A stretch of DNA of 64,000 nt from positions 1 through 64,000 of the forward strand of contig JBMOQX010000039.1 in assembly GCA_049322755.1 (NCBI GenBank), in the 5' to 3' direction. Position 1 is the stretch's first letter. The number at the start of each line of letters is the position of its first letter. This DNA is from DATIUV01 sp049322755 (GTDB taxonomy: Bacteria > Pseudomonadota > Gammaproteobacteria > Burkholderiales > UBA6910). The position numbers and the translations under genes were made by a program. Positions 27,161 to 36,855 of this stretch are shown in pieces. The notes beneath the pieces are model-generated. The model was given only the letters and a program-made list of their open reading frames with translations. It was not told the origin of the DNA and made no database searches.

Positions 27161-28416
27161 CAGCCAAACACCTCCCTCGCCTTGTGGATCCCGCGCACCA
27201 GCGCGTCCACGTCCTCGCGCGTGTTGTAGAGGGCGAAAGATGCCCGCGCGGTGGCAGGCACGCCGAAGCGGTCCATCACCGGCATCGCGCAATGGTGCCC
27301 GGCACGGATCGCCACGCCCTCGTGATCGAGGATGGTGCCGATGTCGTGGGGATGGATGCGGTCCATGACGAAGCCCAGGATGCCGGCCTTCTCCCGCGCG
27401 GTGCCGATCAGCCGCAGCCCGGGGATGTCCGACACCGCGGCGGTGGCGTAGGCGAGCAGCTCGTTCTCGTGGGCGGCGATGGCGTCCAGCCCGATCGCCG
27501 CGACGTACTCCAGCGCCACGCCGAGCCCGATCGCGCCGGCGATGTTGGGCGTGCCGGCCTCGAACTTGTACGGCAGGTCGTTGTAGAGCGTGCGCTCGAA
27601 GGTCACCACCTTGATCATGTCGCCGCCGCCCTGGTAGGGCGGCATGCTCTTCAGCAGCGCTTCCTTGGCATACAGGACGCCGATGCCGGTCGGCGCGTAG
27701 ATCTTGTGGCCGGAGAAGACGTAGAAATCGCAGTCCAGCGCGCGCACGTCCACCGCCACGTGGGGCACCGCCTGGGCGCCGTCCAGCAGCACCTTGGCGC
27801 CGACCCGCCTGGCATCCGCGATGATGCGCTCCACCGGGTTGATGGTGCCGAGGGCGTTGGAAACGTGCACGACGGACACGAGCCTGGTGCGCTCGCCGAG
27901 CAGCCTCTCGAATTCCTCGTAGATCATCTCGCCGGCGTCGTTGATCGGCGCCACCTTGAGCACCGCGCCGGTCTGCTCGCACAGCATCTGCCAGGGCACG
28001 ATGTTGGAATGGTGCTCCATGGCGGTGATCAGGATCTCGTCGCCGGCGCCGAGCTGGGAGCGGCCCCAGCTCTGCGCCACCAGGTTGATGCCCTCGGTGC
28101 AGCCGCGCACGAACACGATTTCCTTCACCGACGCCGCGTTGATGAACCGGCGCACGGTTTCGCGCGCGCCCTCGAACGCGTCGGTTGCCTCCTGGGACAG
28201 CGCGTGCACGCCGCGATGGACGTTGGAGTTGTACTGCTCGTAGTAGCGGGTGTCGGCCTCGATCACCGTCCGGGGTTTCTGGCTGGTCGCGGCGTTGTCC
28301 AGATAGGCGAGCGGCTTGCCGTGCACGGTGCGGTTCAGAACCGGAAAATCCTGCCGCCAGCGCTCGGCGCGCTCCGCCGGCATGCTCCGCACCACCGCCT
28401 GATCGATCGCGCTCAT
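27160..28416 (-). CDS. sufS: Cysteine desulfurase SufS
   Basis: The 418-residue PLP enzyme takes sulfur from cysteine for Fe-S assembly. AYLDNAATSQKP opens the family core, TAMEHHSNIVPWQ lies mid-protein, and SGHKIYAPTGIG contains the PLP lysine. RAGHHCAMPVM carries the catalytic cysteine on the short loop that marks group II desulfurases. The start at 28416 overlaps the sufD stop by four bases (ATGA). Confidence 0.95.
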   Translation of the reverse strand: MSAIDQAVVRSMPAERAERWRQDFPVLNRTVHGKPLAYLDNAATSQKPRTVIEADTRYYEQYNSNVHRGVHALSQEATDAFEGARETVRRFINAASVKEIVFVRGCTEGINLVAQSWGRSQLGAGDEILITAMEHHSNIVPWQMLCEQTGAVLKVAPINDAGEMIYEEFERLLGERTRLVSVVHVSNALGTINPVERIIADARRVGAKVLLDGAQAVPHVAVDVRALDCDFYVFSGHKIYAPTGIGVLYAKEALLKSMPPYQGGGDMIKVVTFERTLYNDLPYKFEAGTPNIAGAIGLGVALEYVAAIGLDAIAAHENELLAYATAAVSDIPGLRLIGTAREKAGILGFVMDRIHPHDIGTILDHEGVAIRAGHHCAMPVMDRFGVPATARASFALYNTREDVDALVRGIHKAREVFG

Positions 28417-29746
28417 AGGGACTCCCGGATGCTCTCGCCCTCGGGCAGGCGGGTGAGCAGCGCCTGCTCCAGGCGGACGCGCACCGGCTCCAGCCGGATG
28501 CGGTTCAGCACGTCGTTGGCGAAGGCGTAGGTCAGCAGGCTGCGCGCGGTCGCCTCGCCGATGCCGCGCGAGCGCAGGTAGAACAGCATGTCGTCGTCCA
28601 GCTGCCCGACGGTGGCGCCGTGGGCGCACTTGACGTCGTCGGCGAAGATCTCCAGCTGGGGCTTGGTGTCGATCTCGGCGTCCCGCGACAGCAGCAGATT
28701 GTTGTTCACCTGCTGGGCGTCGGTCTGCTGCGCGCCCTCGTGCACCATCACCCGGCCGTTGAAGACGCCGCGGCCGTGCCCGTCCAGGATGCCGCGGTAA
28801 TACTCGCGGCTGACGCAGCGCGGCACCGCGTGGTCGACGCGGGTGTGATGGTCCACGTGCTGGCGGCCCCCCGCCAGGTAGAGGCCGTTCAGCGTCGCCT
28901 CGGCGCCGGGCCCCTCGAAGCGCACCTCGATGTCGTTGCGCGCCAGCTGGGCGCCCATCGCCACCGAGTGGGATGTGAGCCGGCTGTCGCGCGCCTGGGC
29001 GGCGCGGATCGCAGCCACGTGCACCGATTTCACGTCCTCCTGCAGCAGCTTGACGTGCTCGACGCCGGCCTTCGCACCCACCGCGATCCGGGTCGCCGCC
29101 GTGGTCAGCATCGCGGCGCCCGGCAGGCTGACGTAGTGCTCGATCACCGTGGCCTCGGTGCCCTCGCCCGCCTCCACCACGTTGCGCACGTGCGCGGCGT
29201 GCTCGCCACCGGTGGCCATGAAGATCACGTGCACCGGGCGCGGCAGCCGGGCGCCGGCCTCGAGCCGGATCGCCGCACCGTCGCTCCAGAGCGCGGCGTT
29301 CAGCGCGTCGAAGCCGCTGCCGCCGGGCGCGGTGGCCAGTGCCTGCGGCAGCCACCCGGCGCCGTCGGTCAGCGCCGCCGAGAGCGGCTGCACCGTGGCG
29401 CCGGCCGGGAGAGTGTCGATGCGGGAGAGGCCCGCGGCGTAATGGCCGTCGACGAACACCAGGATGTCCGCGTCCAGATCGGAAAAGACGTGCTCCGCCA
29501 CGCGCTCCGCCGGCACTTCGCCAGGCGTCGCCACCGGCGCGAAATGCTTGCGCTCCACCGCGGCCACGTTGGTGTACTTCCAGTCTTCGTGCCGCAGCGT
29601 CGGGAAGCCCAGCGCCCGGAAGCGCTCCAGCGCGTCGCGGCGCAGCTTCTCGACCCAGGTCACGCCATGCCCCGGCAGGCGCCCGCCCAGCGCCGCGAAA
29701 TCGTCGGCGTAACGCTGGATCGCCGGGCTCTGAATGTCTTCGACCT

Positions 29747-29750
<4 letters not shown>
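28413..29750 (-). CDS. sufD: Fe-S assembly scaffold component SufD
   Basis: The 445-residue protein is the SufD partner of the SufBC2D scaffold, on which clusters are built. The C-terminal beta-helix core has family motifs ARNDIEVRFEGPGAEATLNG, HHTRVDHAVPRCVSREYYRG and CAHGATVGQLDDDMLFYLRS. The N-terminal helical part (MKVEDIQSPAIQRYADDFAA) is normal. Start and stop overlap sufC and sufS by four bases each, which shows tight coupling. Confidence 0.95.
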
Positions 29751-30511
<761 letters not shown>

Positions 30512-30540
30512 TTCCGATCCCTTGGTTCACTCGATTCCTA

Positions 30541-30690
30541 CCACCGAGGCATAGAGACACAGAGAGAGGCAAAGTCTCCAACCGCGAAGGACGCAAAGGA
30601 AAAGCAACCTTTTCGCAACCTGCCATGCAAATCCTTCGCGTCCTTTGCGATGAAAAGGCCTTTGCCTTGCTCCGCGCCTCTGCGTCTATA
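30541..30690. repeat. Nested palindromic intergenic repeat, copy A (sufB-sufC gap)
   Basis: Outer arms are CCACCGAGGCATAGAGACAC (from 30541) and a degenerate CGCGCCTCTGCGTCTATA (to 30690). Inner arms are AACCGCGAAGGACGCAAAGG (30580-30599) and CCTTCGCGTCCTTTGCGATG (30633-30652). The same plan recurs at 39514 and 44194. It lies inside the suf operon and must be transcribed, so it would form a long hairpin in the mRNA. Confidence 0.8.
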
Positions 30691-30703
30691 TCGTTCATTC
30701 CGA

Positions 30704-32152
30704 TCAGCCGACGCTGCCTTCCAGCGAGACGCCGAGCAGCTTCTGCGCCTCCACGGCGAATTCCATCGGCAGCTCCTTGAACACTTCCTTGCAGAAACCG
30801 TTGACGATCATCGATACTGCGTCCTCGGCCGAGATGCCGCGCTGCTGGCAGTAGAACAGCTGGTCCTCGCCGATGCGCGAGGTGGTGGCCTCGTGCTCCA
30901 CCTTGGCCGTCGGGTTCTTCACCTCGATGTAGGGGAAGGTGTGGGCGCTGCACCTGTCGCCCATCAGCATCGAGTCGCACTGGGTGTAGTTGCGCGCGTT
31001 GTCCGCGCCCTTGAGGATCTTGACCAGCCCGCGGTAGGCGTTCTGGCCGCGGCCCGCCGAAATTCCCTTGGAGACGATGGTGCTCTTGGTGTTCTTGCCG
31101 ATGTGCACCATCTTGGTTCCGGTGTCGGCCTGCTGGCGGTTGTTGGTCAGCGCCACCGAATAGAACTCGCCCACCGAGCTGTCGCCCTTGAGGATGCAGC
31201 TTGGGTACTTCCAGGTGATGGCCGAACCGGTCTCCACCTGGGTCCAGGAGATGTGCGAGTTCACCCCGCGGCACTCGCCGCGCTTGGTGACGAAGTTGTA
31301 GATGCCGCCCTTGCCATCCTTGTCGCCCGGATACCAGTTCTGCACCGTGGAGTACTTGATCTTGGCGTTGTCCAGCGCCACCAGCTCCACCACCGCCGCG
31401 TGCAGCTGGTTCTCGTCGCGCATCGGCGCCGTGCAGCCCTCCAGGTAGGAGACGTAGGCGCCCTCGTCGGCGACGATCAGCGTGCGCTCGAACTGGCCGG
31501 TGGACTTGGCGTTGATGCGGAAATAGGTGGAGAGCTCCATCGGGCAGCGCACGCCCTTGGGCACGTAGACGAAGGAGCCGTCGGAGAACACCGCCGAATT
31601 GAGCGCGGCGTAGAAGTTGTCGGTATAGGGCACGACGCTGCCCAGGTATTTCTGCACCAGCTCCGGGTGATCCTTCACCGCCTCCGAGAACGAGCAGAAG
31701 ATGATGCCCATGGCCCCGAGTTTGTCCTTGAACGTCGTCGCCACGGAAACGCTGTCGAACACCGCGTCCACCGCGACGCCCGCCAGCAGCTCCTGCTCCT
31801 TGAGCGGGATGCCCAGCTTCTCGTAGGTGCGCAGCAGTTCGGGATCGACCTCGTCCAGGCTCTTGGGCGCGTCCTTCTTGCTCTTGGGCGCTGCGTAGTA
31901 GTACAGGTCCTGGTAGTCGATGGGCGGATAGTGGACGCTGGCCCACTTCGGCTCGCGCATGGAAAGCCATTGGCGGAACGCCTTCAGCCGCCACTCCAGC
32001 ATGAATTCGGGCTCGCCCTTGCGCTCCGAGATCAGGCGCACGATGTCTTCGTTCAGGCCCTTGGGAAAGGCCTCCATCTCGATCTCGGTCTCGAAGCCGT
32101 GCTGGTATTCCTGGCTGATGAGCTGGTCGAGCTGATGTGCAGCAGTGGACAT
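30704..32152 (-). CDS. sufB: Fe-S assembly scaffold component SufB
   Basis: The 482-residue protein is the main scaffold subunit of SufBC2D. Its family blocks are complete, including KGVRCPMELSTYFRINAKST, EGCTAPMRDENQLHAAVVEL, RGECRGVNSHISWTQVETGS and NPTAKVEHEATTSRIGEDQL near the C-terminus. It starts 27 bp after the regulator stop and is the first structural gene of the operon. Confidence 0.97.
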   Translation of the reverse strand: MSTAAHQLDQLISQEYQHGFETEIEMEAFPKGLNEDIVRLISERKGEPEFMLEWRLKAFRQWLSMREPKWASVHYPPIDYQDLYYYAAPKSKKDAPKSLDEVDPELLRTYEKLGIPLKEQELLAGVAVDAVFDSVSVATTFKDKLGAMGIIFCSFSEAVKDHPELVQKYLGSVVPYTDNFYAALNSAVFSDGSFVYVPKGVRCPMELSTYFRINAKSTGQFERTLIVADEGAYVSYLEGCTAPMRDENQLHAAVVELVALDNAKIKYSTVQNWYPGDKDGKGGIYNFVTKRGECRGVNSHISWTQVETGSAITWKYPSCILKGDSSVGEFYSVALTNNRQQADTGTKMVHIGKNTKSTIVSKGISAGRGQNAYRGLVKILKGADNARNYTQCDSMLMGDRCSAHTFPYIEVKNPTAKVEHEATTSRIGEDQLFYCQQRGISAEDAVSMIVNGFCKEVFKELPMEFAVEAQKLLGVSLEGSVG

Positions 32153-32179
32153 GAATGACTCCTGTCGGAACCTGTTTCG

Positions 32180-32638
32180 CTACGCCACTGTGGCCCGCGG
32201 GCGGGCACGCAGCTGGTCGGTATTGATCACGCTCAAGGTCGGCTGGGCCATCTCCGCCAGCGTCACGCCCTGCAGCGCGCGCCGGACGGCGTGGGTGATC
32301 TTCATCCAGTTGGGCCGGATCGAGCAGGAATCCTCCTGTTCGCACACGCCCGGCTGGCTCGAGCACTCGGTCAGCGCGATGGGGCCCTCGATGGCATCGA
32401 CGATCTCGGCGAGGCTGATGGACTCCGGCGCGCGCGCCAGGCTGTAGCCGCCCTTGGTGCCGCGGTGGGACACCAGCAGGTCGGCACGCGCCAGCAGCTT
32501 GAGGATCTTGCTGACGGTGGGCAGTGACACCTGGGTGGCGGCGGCGATTTCCGCGGCGTTGTGCACGCCTTCCGGCCGCCGGGCCAGATAGGTCATGACC
32601 AGGGTCCCGTAGTCCGTTAGTTTGCTCATCCGTATCAT
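32180..32638 (-). CDS. Rrf2-family Fe-S-sensing regulator of the suf operon
   Basis: The 152-residue protein has a winged helix-turn-helix at residues 1-80 (LTDYGTLVMTYLARRPEGVH, VSLPTVSKILKLLARADLLV, GTKGGYSLAR). Three cysteines follow in CSSQPGVCEQEDSC, as in IscR and SufR-like cluster binders. It would sense Fe-S status and repress the operon when clusters are plentiful. The start MIRMSKLTDYG fits family N-termini. It is the first gene of the operon and an IscR-like operator lies in its promoter. Confidence 0.93.
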   Translation of the reverse strand: MIRMSKLTDYGTLVMTYLARRPEGVHNAAEIAAATQVSLPTVSKILKLLARADLLVSHRGTKGGYSLARAPESISLAEIVDAIEGPIALTECSSQPGVCEQEDSCSIRPNWMKITHAVRRALQGVTLAEMAQPTLSVINTDQLRARPRATVA

Positions 32639-32660
32639 CGCCTGGAGCCGTTCCCAGCCA

Positions 32661-32701
32661 AATTTAGGACTATTTTAGTCCTGTATCGTTCGTCGGTTCA
32701 A
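32661..32701 (-). promoter_or_regulatory. suf promoter with IscR-like operator
   Basis: AGGACTATTTTAGTCCT (32666-32682) is a perfect 7-bp inverted repeat around TTT. With its flanks (TT before, GTAT after) it fits the IscR-class site with GACTA and TAGTC half-sites. Read leftward, TTGAAC (32696-32701) and TAAAAT about 18 bases further form a sigma-70 promoter, and the operator covers the -10 box. A rightward -10 (TATACT, 32732-32737) for the neighbouring hydrolase lies about 50 bases away. Confidence 0.7.
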
Positions 32702-32773
32702 CAGGTTTTGCTTATAAAACCCTACCGACGGGTATACTTCACACAAAAAATCAGTCCCCTGCATCTAAGCCCG

Positions 32774-33679
32774 GTGAAACAGAAGTCCTTCCTGAGCCCC
32801 GGCCCCGGGAGCTTCCATCGCGTCGCCTACACCGAATGGGGCGCCCCCGGAAGCTCACGGGTGGCGGTCTGCGTGCACGGTCTGACCCGCAACGGCCGCG
32901 ATTTCGACGTCCTCGCCCGGACGCTGGAGGACGACTATCGCGTCATCTGCCCCGACGTCGCCGGGCGCGGCGGCAGCGACTGGCTGGACGATCCGGCGGG
33001 CTACGGCTATCCGCTGTATGTCGCCGACATGGCGGCCCTGCTCTCCCGCGTCGCGGACACCGTGCGCGGCTCGGTGTGGCGCCGGCTGGGGCGCTGGGCG
33101 TCGGGGCGGCCCCGCGTGACCCAAGTGGACTGGGTGGGCACTTCCATGGGCGGAATCATCGGCATGATGCTGGCCGCGCGCCCGGATTCACCGATCCGGC
33201 GCCTGGTGCTGAACGACGTCGGCGCGGTGGTGCCCGCCGCCGCGCTCAACCGCCTTGCCGGGTACGTCGGCCACGACCCCCATTTCGACTCGCTGGAGGC
33301 GTTCGAGGCCTACGTGCGCGACGTCTACCGCTCGTTCGGCCCCCTCTCCGACGGCCAGTGGCGCCACCTCGCCGCCCACAGTCACCGCCGCACCGCGGAC
33401 GGCCGCTACGCGCCCAACTACGACCCCGCCATCGGCCGTGCCTTCACCACGCCTTTCGAGAAGGACCTGGAGTTGTGGACGGTCTGGGATGCGATCCACT
33501 GCCCGGTGCTGGTGCTACGCGGCGCCGATTCCGACCTGCTCACGCGCGCGACGGTGCGGCGCATGCAGGAACGCGGCCCCGGCGCCCGGCTGGTGGAGTT
33601 CGCCGGCGTCGGCCACGCCCCGGCGCTGATGGCGGCCGAGCAGGTACGCGTGGTGCGGGATTTTCTGCTGGCGCCGTGA
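32774..33679 (+). CDS. Alpha/beta-hydrolase
   Basis: The protein of about 301 residues has the alpha/beta-hydrolase fold. CVHGLTRNGRDFD forms the oxyanion region, and VGTSMGGIIGMML holds the nucleophile serine elbow (GTSMG). LVLRGADSDLLT carries the acid and AGVGHAP the catalytic histidine. The substrate is unknown. A TTG start at 32708 is in frame but lies upstream of the likely -10 box, so the GTG at 32774 is preferred; no strong ribosome-binding site is seen. It is divergent from the suf operon. Confidence 0.85.
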   Translation: MKQKSFLSPGPGSFHRVAYTEWGAPGSSRVAVCVHGLTRNGRDFDVLARTLEDDYRVICPDVAGRGGSDWLDDPAGYGYPLYVADMAALLSRVADTVRGSVWRRLGRWASGRPRVTQVDWVGTSMGGIIGMMLAARPDSPIRRLVLNDVGAVVPAAALNRLAGYVGHDPHFDSLEAFEAYVRDVYRSFGPLSDGQWRHLAAHSHRRTADGRYAPNYDPAIGRAFTTPFEKDLELWTVWDAIHCPVLVLRGADSDLLTRATVRRMQERGPGARLVEFAGVGHAPALMAAEQVRVVRDFLLAP

Positions 33680-33770
33680 CCCGATTCGGCGCCGCGTCCG
33701 CGGAACTCGACGTAGAATTGCCCACTTCGCCGCCGGACCCCCGCGTCCGACGCAGGGCATCAGGGGGAAT

Positions 33771-34682
33771 GTGTTGAATCAGTCCAAGAGCCTGCCGATC
33801 TGGATCGCACTGGTGAGCGCCATCGTGCTCGGCTTCGTCATCCTGATTGCCGGCACCCGCGTTCCCGGGGCCGAAGTGAACTGGGGCGATCTCGTCAGCG
33901 AATCACTGTTCGCGGTGATGGTGCTGGCCTGGATCGTCCTCGCCAGCCAGCTGGAGCTGCAGCCCGTCGTCGCCCGGCTGCTCCACGCCGGATTCGTGCT
34001 CGTATTTCTGGGCGGGATCGCCGACGCCCTGGACGAGACCCACGTCGTTCCCGCGGTCCTCGGGGGCCTGTTCGAGAACGTCGCCTTCCCGCTGGGCATG
34101 CTCATGGTCACGGCCGCCGTCTACCGGCTGCGCCGCGACTATGTCCGCACCCTCGCCACGCTGCGCGGGGAGAAGGACCTGTTCGAGGCGCGCAGCGTGA
34201 GCGACGCCCAGACCACGCTGCTCAACCGCCGCGCCTTCGACGAGGCCTTGTCCGTGCAGATGGCGGCCGCCATTCAGAACCACCGGCCGCTGTCGCTGCT
34301 GGTGCTGGATTTGGACGATTTCAAGCAGTTCAACGACGCCTACGGCCATCCGGAGGGCGACAAGGTCATCGCCGCCACCGGCCAGGTGATCCGCCGCTGC
34401 ATCCGCGGCACCGATCTGGGGTGCCGCTACGGCGGGGAGGAGTTCGCGGTGATCCTGCCCGAAGCCGGCCACGACGAGGCGATGCGGGTCGCCGAGCGGA
34501 TCCGCAAGGAGTTCGCCCTGACGGTATTCGAGCCGCGCCCCGGCGAGAAGGTCACCAAGACCCTCAGCATCGGACTGGCGAGCCTGCAGCCCAACGACTC
34601 GCCCGCGGTGCTGTTCGACCGCGCCGACGGCGCCCTCTACGCCGCCAAGCGCATGGGCAAGGACCGCTCGCTCTACGGCTGA
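33771..34682 (+). CDS. Membrane diguanylate cyclase
   Basis: The 303-residue protein has about four N-terminal transmembrane helices (residues 8-120). A short coiled linker follows, and then a GGDEF domain with GGEEF at 221-225. The substrate-binding DLDDFKQFNDAYGHPEGDKV is intact, so it should make cyclic di-GMP. RGTD at 212-215, five residues before GGEEF, is the product-inhibition I-site. The GTG start has a GGGGGA ribosome site; TTG at 33774 is an alternative. Confidence 0.92.
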   Translation: MLNQSKSLPIWIALVSAIVLGFVILIAGTRVPGAEVNWGDLVSESLFAVMVLAWIVLASQLELQPVVARLLHAGFVLVFLGGIADALDETHVVPAVLGGLFENVAFPLGMLMVTAAVYRLRRDYVRTLATLRGEKDLFEARSVSDAQTTLLNRRAFDEALSVQMAAAIQNHRPLSLLVLDLDDFKQFNDAYGHPEGDKVIAATGQVIRRCIRGTDLGCRYGGEEFAVILPEAGHDEAMRVAERIRKEFALTVFEPRPGEKVTKTLSIGLASLQPNDSPAVLFDRADGALYAAKRMGKDRSLYG

Positions 34683-34783
34683 CCGCGAAGCGCAGGCGCC
34701 GTGGCGAACGGCGCGCATCGCCTTGACCATCGGCCCGCACCAGCACATCATCGGCGGAGTCCCTCAGCCATCGCCGTCACCCC

Positions 34784-35161
34784 GTGCTCCTGTTCGACGT
34801 CATCGCCGAGAACCGCATCCAGGAGGCCATCGACGCGGGCGTCCTCGACAACCTGCCGGGCGCCGGCGAGCCGCTCGACCTGACCGAGGACCCCCTGGTC
34901 CCGACGGAGCTGCGCGCCGCCTACCGGATGCTCAAGAACGCGGGGTATGTGCCACCGGAGGTGGAGCAGCTAAAGGAACTGCGGGAACTTGAACAGCGGG
35001 TGGCCGAGGCGCCGGACCCGGACCGCCGCCGCCGGGCGCTGGCGAAGCTGACCCTGCTTTCCGCCCGGCTGGCCGAGTCCCGCGGACTCGGAGGATATCT
35101 GCGCATCGAGGCCCAGTACCGGGAAAAGGTGCTCAACCGGTTGCAGGGCCTTCCGGATTAG
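34784..35161 (+). CDS. DUF1992 (DnaJ-homologue C28-type) protein
   Basis: The 125-residue protein matches the conserved domain DUF1992 found in DNAJC28 and bacterial YhdN-like proteins: DVIAENRIQEAIDAGVLDNL, PGAGEPLDLTEDPLVPTELR, AYRMLKNAGYVPPEVEQLKE. It has no J domain despite the family name, and its role is unknown. The start is GTG, since no ATG precedes the conserved block. Confidence 0.82.
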   Translation: MLLFDVIAENRIQEAIDAGVLDNLPGAGEPLDLTEDPLVPTELRAAYRMLKNAGYVPPEVEQLKELRELEQRVAEAPDPDRRRRALAKLTLLSARLAESRGLGGYLRIEAQYREKVLNRLQGLPD

Positions 35162-35409
35162 CGGCTCCCGCCGCCGACGGCCGCCCGCGGCATCGCTCCC
35201 GTCCACTCCGCCCTTGGTACCCGCTGTCCGGTTGCCGACAGAGTCTGTGGGCAATTCCGTCAGGCGCTCCGCCGCGCCGCCGGGGCATCCCGCGTAACCC
35301 TTTGTTTCGGTGACCTCCTCTCGGGATCGCAAGAACGGATCGCCGGGGCCTTAAATTGCTTGTTACGAAGCGCTTGCAGGATTTTCCTGGGATTTAGAAG
35401 GATCCGGAC

Positions 35410-36819
35410 TTGGCACCGCAACTGGCATACAGCGAATCCGCCGCCGCGGAGGCCGGGGATGCGGGAACTCTCCCCGACACCGCCGGGCTCCTCAACCGGC
35501 TCGATCAACTGGCTTACCGTTACGCGCCCGGCGGCGAGCGTCCGATGGAATTGGTCGGCGGCGGTTGCGTCGTCGTCACCGGCTTTCTCGCCGACGATCC
35601 GACCTTCGCCAGCCGATCGGCGTACGAGGACATCATCCTGCCGAAGGATCGCAAGTCGGTCCGCGCGGCTGTGGAGCAGGCGCTCGAAGAGCGCGAGCGT
35701 TTCGATATCGAATATCGCATCGTCGACGCATTCGGCAAGATCCGCTGGGTCTGGGAGCGGGGCATCGGCCTGTTCGACCCGGACGGCGCCTGCCGCGCCG
35801 TCGAGGGCACCGTTTGCGACGTGACGGCGCGCAAGTCGTCCGAACGGGAGCAAGCCAAGCAGAAGCGGTTCTACATGCGCATCGTGGAGCACGCGGCGGA
35901 GGGTGTCTTTCGGCTCGCGCCGGATGGCAAGATCGTCTACGCGAACCGGGCCATGGCGACCCTGATGGGCTACGCTTCCCGGCGCGAGCTGCTGGAGCGC
36001 GTCACCCACCTGGGCCTGCAGCACTATGTGAATCCGGGTGAGCGCAGCGGGTTCTTCAACCGCGTGCGCGCGGAAGGCACCGTGGCCGACATCGAGGTCG
36101 AGATGCAGCGCCGCGACGGCGAGCATTTCTGGGCGCTGATGAGCGCTCGCGCCATCACCGACCGCGAAGGCCGCCTGCATTATTTCGACGGCTGCCTGCG
36201 CGACGTGACCCGCCGGCGCATGGAAATGGCGGAGTTGCAGCGGGCGGTGGCCCAGGATCCGGTGACGGGCCTGCCCGGCCGCCACACGCTGCACCCGTCG
36301 CTGCGAGCGGCGCTGGAGGACGCGCGTACGCGCGGCGCGCCGCTGGCGGTCGCGGTGGCCGACGTGGACGCGTTTCGCGAGGTCAACGCGGCGCTTAGCT
36401 ACGCCACCGGGAGCCAGGTCCTGCGGGGCGTCGCCTCGCGGCTGGCGTCCACGGTCCGCGCCGGTGACGCCGTGATCCATCTGGGCGCCGACGAGTTTGC
36501 CCTGATCCTCCCCGCGGACGAGGCGGGCGGCGGGATTATGGGGGTCGTGCATAACGTTCTCAAGGTGGCGACGCAGTCGTTCGACATCGCGGGCCGCAAG
36601 ATCCAGTTGTCCCTGAGCGTGGGCATCGCGCTGTTCCCCCAGCACGCGGATTCGGAGGACGCGCTGCTGGCGCGCGCCGAAGATGCGCTGCGCCATGCCA
36701 AGGCCGCCGGCCGGGGAACGTTCCACCTGTCCGACGCGGAAGAGTCGCAGGCGCCGTCAAAGAGCCAGGAGCCCGGATCGGGGCTGCTCCGCCGCCTGCG
36801 CCGGCTGCTGGCCCCCTGA
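35410..36819 (+). CDS. PAS-PAS-GGDEF protein with degenerate GADEF motif
   Basis: The 469-residue soluble protein has two PAS domains (about residues 50-155 and 155-275, each ending in a PAC-like DVTxR) and a C-terminal GGDEF domain. The active-site loop reads GADEF (359-363) in place of GGDEF. The substrate region DVDAFREVNAALSYATGSQV departs from the usual N-D-x-x-G-H. The RAGD I-site (350-353) is kept, so it may bind cyclic di-GMP rather than make it. The start is TTG with AGAAGGAT upstream. The 248-bp gap before it holds no gene. Confidence 0.88.
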   Translation: MAPQLAYSESAAAEAGDAGTLPDTAGLLNRLDQLAYRYAPGGERPMELVGGGCVVVTGFLADDPTFASRSAYEDIILPKDRKSVRAAVEQALEERERFDIEYRIVDAFGKIRWVWERGIGLFDPDGACRAVEGTVCDVTARKSSEREQAKQKRFYMRIVEHAAEGVFRLAPDGKIVYANRAMATLMGYASRRELLERVTHLGLQHYVNPGERSGFFNRVRAEGTVADIEVEMQRRDGEHFWALMSARAITDREGRLHYFDGCLRDVTRRRMEMAELQRAVAQDPVTGLPGRHTLHPSLRAALEDARTRGAPLAVAVADVDAFREVNAALSYATGSQVLRGVASRLASTVRAGDAVIHLGADEFALILPADEAGGGIMGVVHNVLKVATQSFDIAGRKIQLSLSVGIALFPQHADSEDALLARAEDALRHAKAAGRGTFHLSDAEESQAPSKSQEPGSGLLRRLRRLLAP

Positions 36820-36855
36820 TCCCGGTGCGAACCGGAACCCGGCGCACGCCGCGAT

